Part shown: one piece after another, positions 61,535 to 64,000 of the stretch
Position numbering within the stretch: position 1 is the stretch's first letter
How the letters are laid out: each line of letters starts with the position of its first letter
Notes under the pieces: model-generated
Seen by the model: only the letters and a program-made list of their open reading frames with translations
What the model was told of the DNA's origin: nothing
The model's database searches: none
Origin: Flavobacteriaceae bacterium
Lineage (GTDB): Bacteria > Bacteroidota > Bacteroidia > Flavobacteriales > Flavobacteriaceae
Length of the DNA stretch: 64,000 nt
Assembly (NCBI GenBank): GCA_030148025.1
Contig: JASBUG010000008.1
Coordinates: 62,001 to 126,000 of the forward strand
Direction of reading: 5' to 3'
Position numbers and translations under genes: made by a program

Positions 61535-61673
61535 TCTACATTAATTGCTAATAAACACCTAATAATAGGGCAAAAATATGACATAAATCATATTATTTTA
61601 AAAAATAAGTTTAAAAAACCAGAAACGATATTTAAAGTTCTTTGAGCGTTATTTTTTAACGATGCTACTGTAT

Positions 61674-61681
61674 TACATTTG
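61674..61681 (+). promoter_or_regulatory. Candidate -7 box (TACATTTG) of the hemA operon
   Basis: The box matches TAnnTTTG, 22 bases before ATG 61704. The nearest TTTG (61641-61644) is 29 bases upstream, longer than usual, so an activator such as the adjacent AraC protein could be needed. Confidence 0.45.
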
Positions 61682-61703
61682 CTTTTGAAATTCCAAGTCA
61701 GGT

Positions 61704-62963
61704 ATGGAACAATACAATATTTCAAGAGGAACCTATTTTTACGCCATAGGCTTAAGCTATAAAAAAGCCGATGCTGAGGTAAGAGGACATTTTAGTTTGG
61801 ACGAACAAGCTAAATTAAATGTTTTAGAGCAAGGAAAGGCTGGTGGCATAGAAAGTTTAATAGTAACCTCAACATGTAATAGAACAGAAATTTATGGGTT
61901 TGCACAGCACCCATTTCAACTTATACAATTACTTTGCGATAACACAAAGGGAACCATCGACGAGTTTAGGAAAGTAGCTTACGTTTATAAAAATGCCGAG
62001 GCCATCTCGCATATGTTTAGAGTAGGCTCTGGATTAGATAGTCAGATTCTTGGTGATTTTGAAATTATTAGTCAGCTTAAAAATGCTGCGATCCTTTCAA
62101 AAAAACATTTGCTTTTAAATGCCTTTTTAGAGCGTTTAATAAACTCCGTTATTCAAGCAAGTAAACGTATTAAGAATGAAACCGATATTTCATCAGGAGC
62201 AACTTCGGTTTCGTTTGCATCAGTTCAATATATTTTTAACAATGTTAAAGATGTTTCCAGTAAAAACATTTTATTATTTGGAACTGGTAAAATTGGAAGA
62301 AACACATGTGAGAACTTGGTTAAACACACAACAAACTCACACATTACACTTATAAATAGAACCAAGGATAAAGCTGAAAAAATTGCTGGTAAATTCAATT
62401 TAATTGTTAAGGATTATGCTAATCTTCAAGAAGAAATTAGCAATACTGATATTTTAATTGTTGCAACTGGTGCACAAAACCCAACCATAGACAAACACCT
62501 GATACAATCTACAAAAGAATTATTGATTCTCGATTTGTCTATTCCTAAGAACGTGAACGAAAATGTGCAAGAACACAACAATGTGTCTTTAGTACACCTT
62601 GATCACCTTTCTCAAATTACCGATGAAACTCTGGAAAAGCGTAAAGAACATATTCCTTTAGCTGAAACTATTATTGAAGAAGTAAAACAAGAGTTTAATG
62701 ATTGGTTAGAAACACGAAAATTTGCACCAACTATAAAGGCTTTAAAACACAAATTATTAGACTTTAAAAATGCCGAGTTAGAGACACAACGTAAAAAGTT
62801 AAACGACTTTAACGAAACGCAAGCAGAAGTGATAAGTAATAATATCATTCAGAAAATTACCAATCATTTTGCACATCATTTAAAAGATGACGATATTCCT
62901 ACCAACGAAAGTCTAGAATTAATTAAAAAAGTGTTTCAGTTAGAACCTTCAGAGCATGTCTAA
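61704..62963 (+). CDS. hemA: Glutamyl-tRNA reductase HemA
   Basis: 419 residues, normal length. The catalytic Cys is in TSTCNRTEIYGF near residue 53, the substrate region EAISHMFRVGSGLDSQILGD near 100, the NADPH-binding LLFGTGKIGRNTCENL near 190, and the C-terminal dimerisation helices at about 320-419. It reduces glutamyl-tRNA to glutamate-1-semialdehyde, the first committed step of heme synthesis by the C5 route. Its end overlaps the hemC start by 8 bases. Confidence 0.95.
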   Translation: MEQYNISRGTYFYAIGLSYKKADAEVRGHFSLDEQAKLNVLEQGKAGGIESLIVTSTCNRTEIYGFAQHPFQLIQLLCDNTKGTIDEFRKVAYVYKNAEAISHMFRVGSGLDSQILGDFEIISQLKNAAILSKKHLLLNAFLERLINSVIQASKRIKNETDISSGATSVSFASVQYIFNNVKDVSSKNILLFGTGKIGRNTCENLVKHTTNSHITLINRTKDKAEKIAGKFNLIVKDYANLQEEISNTDILIVATGAQNPTIDKHLIQSTKELLILDLSIPKNVNENVQEHNNVSLVHLDHLSQITDETLEKRKEHIPLAETIIEEVKQEFNDWLETRKFAPTIKALKHKLLDFKNAELETQRKKLNDFNETQAEVISNNIIQKITNHFAHHLKDDDIPTNESLELIKKVFQLEPSEHV

Positions 62964-64000
62964 AACCATAAGAATTGGTACTCGCGATAGTGAATTAGCA
63001 TTATGGCAAGCCAAAACCGTACAGCAAATGCTGGAAAATTTGGGTCACAAAACCCAATTAGTTCCAGTAAAATCTACAGGCGACCTAGTTTTAAATAAGC
63101 CTTTATACGAGTTAGGAATCACAGGAATATTTACCAAAACTCTAGATATTGCTATGTTAAATCATGACATTGATATAGCAGTGCATTCTTTAAAAGATGT
63201 TCCTACAGTATTACCAAAAGGAATTACCCAAGCAGCAGTTATAAAAAGAGGGAATATTAATGACACTCTTGTGTTTAAAAACAATGAAGAGTTTTTATCA
63301 CAACGAAATGCCGTTATTGCAACTGGAAGTTTACGTAGACGCGCTCAATGGCTTAACCGATTCCCTACACATACAATAGTTGGCTTAAGAGGTAATGTAA
63401 ATTCCCGACTTCAAAAGCTTGAAGACAATGATTGGAACGGTGCTATTTTTGCTGCAGCTGGTATTGGTCGTATTGGCTTACGCCCTGAAAATGCTATTAA
63501 TTTAGATTGGATGATTCCCGCACCTGCTCAAGGCGCTGTAATGATCACAGCCTTAGAAGAAGACACTGAAGTTAGAGAAATTTGCGCTGAGCTTAACCAC
63601 GAAGAAACTGAGATCTGTACTTCTATTGAACGCACCTTTTTAAACAGACTTGAAGGCGGTTGTACTGCTCCTATTGGTGCTTTAGCCTTTATTAAAAATG
63701 AAGAAGTTCATTTTAAAGGTGTTTTACTAAGCAAAGATGGAAGCAAAAAAATAGAGGTCTCTAGAAAAGAACAATTAGGAAAACATGTAAGATTAGGAAT
63801 TGAATCCGCAGACTATATAATAGAACGTGGTGGAAAACGATTAATGGATTCTATTAAACGAGAAGCTACTAATGTAAATGTGTACTCTACCAAAGCGTTA
63901 ACTAATGCGCAACTAGACTTATTTCATAATGACGTAAAAGCTGAAAGTAACGATTTCATTCAAATTAGTACTAACAGAATAAAACCAGCAATTTTAAAGT
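62956..64000 (+). CDS. hemC: Hydroxymethylbilane synthase fused to uroporphyrinogen-III synthase (HemC-HemD, 3' truncated)
   Basis: ATG 62956 lies inside the end of hemA. 348 codons are open to the window edge with no stop. The HemC part (about 1-300) begins IRIGTRDSELALWQAKTVQ, with DIAVHSLKDVPT near 77, ATGSLRRRAQW near 128, and the dipyrromethane-attachment Cys in LEGGCTAPIGALAF near 239. HemC proteins normally end near residue 310. Here the frame continues from about 310 with VNVYSTKALTNAQLDLF and onward, the start of a HemD-type domain. It turns porphobilinogen into hydroxymethylbilane and probably cyclises it. Confidence 0.9.
   Translation, partial: MSKTIRIGTRDSELALWQAKTVQQMLENLGHKTQLVPVKSTGDLVLNKPLYELGITGIFTKTLDIAMLNHDIDIAVHSLKDVPTVLPKGITQAAVIKRGNINDTLVFKNNEEFLSQRNAVIATGSLRRRAQWLNRFPTHTIVGLRGNVNSRLQKLEDNDWNGAIFAAAGIGRIGLRPENAINLDWMIPAPAQGAVMITALEEDTEVREICAELNHEETEICTSIERTFLNRLEGGCTAPIGALAFIKNEEVHFKGVLLSKDGSKKIEVSRKEQLGKHVRLGIESADYIIERGGKRLMDSIKREATNVNVYSTKALTNAQLDLFHNDVKAESNDFIQISTNRIKPAILK

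Overview
The window is AT-rich chromosomal DNA from a member of the Bacteroidota, most likely a marine-type Flavobacteriaceae. Evidence: promoters match the Bacteroidota pattern TTG-N19-23-TAnnTTTG; there is a type IX secretion C-terminal sorting domain, a TonB receptor with an N-terminal carboxypeptidase-like domain, fused moaC-moaB and hemC-hemD genes, and few Shine-Dalgarno sequences. No phage, transposase, rRNA or CRISPR array was seen. One tRNA gene (Asn, GTT) is present. Both window edges cut genes (a moeB-like gene on the left, hemC-hemD on the right).

Layout. (1) 1-7.9 kb is a molybdenum-cofactor island: moeB-like/rhodanese, moaE, a four-helix-bundle gene, moaC-moaB fusion and moaA on +, meeting a minus-strand set that encodes a Tat-exported molybdenum hydroxylase (2Fe-2S and Mo subunits) with its XdhC-type maturation factor and a MocA-type cytidylyltransferase. 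Cofactor synthesis, cytidylation, insertion and the enzyme are together. (2) 8.1-17 kb carries a DUF5916 outer-membrane protein, a serine hydrolase, two multi-pass membrane proteins and a T9SS-exported fibre-like protein with YadA-head repeats. (3) 17.1-33 kb is a surface-glycosylation locus and the most interesting part. A tightly overlapping minus-strand operon encodes a TMTC-like GT-C/TPR protein, a UbiA prenyltransferase of the polyprenyl-phosphate phosphoribosyltransferase type, a DprE1-like oxidase, a DprE2-like reductase and a HAD phosphatase: the steps of the mycobacterial decaprenyl-phospho-arabinose pathway. Around it are a second TMTC-like protein, a pair of paralogous membrane/TPR proteins, a vanadium-haloperoxidase/PAP2-fold protein, an SGNH hydrolase and a DPM1-like GT2. 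I infer synthesis of a lipid-linked pentose and its transfer to surface targets.

(4) 33-45.6 kb holds a second serine hydrolase, a nitrilase, tRNA-Asn, rseP, a SCO protein, feoA-feoB plus a 44-residue Cys-rich FeoB-associated protein, two hypothetical genes, an S9 peptidase, and a ZIP transporter with a DtxR/MntR regulator. The regulator is divergent from a TonB-dependent receptor gene, with a perfect palindrome between them that is a likely metal-responsive operator. (5) 48-53.6 kb is housekeeping: TerB/J-domain protein, bacilliredoxin, PlsC, HD hydrolase, GNAT, radical SAM protein, and a small exported protein. (6) 53.6-64 kb is enoyl-CoA hydratase, histidine kinase, and a heme-synthesis neighbourhood: hemJ, a large BNR-repeat protein, hemH with an AraC regulator, and divergently hemA and hemC-hemD.

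A family of dispersed inverted repeats ending in GTCATTC...GAATGAC occupies four intergenic gaps. There is no gene-free stretch above 300 bases except 35356-35669, which contains the tRNA, two hairpins and a copy of the tRNA 3' end.
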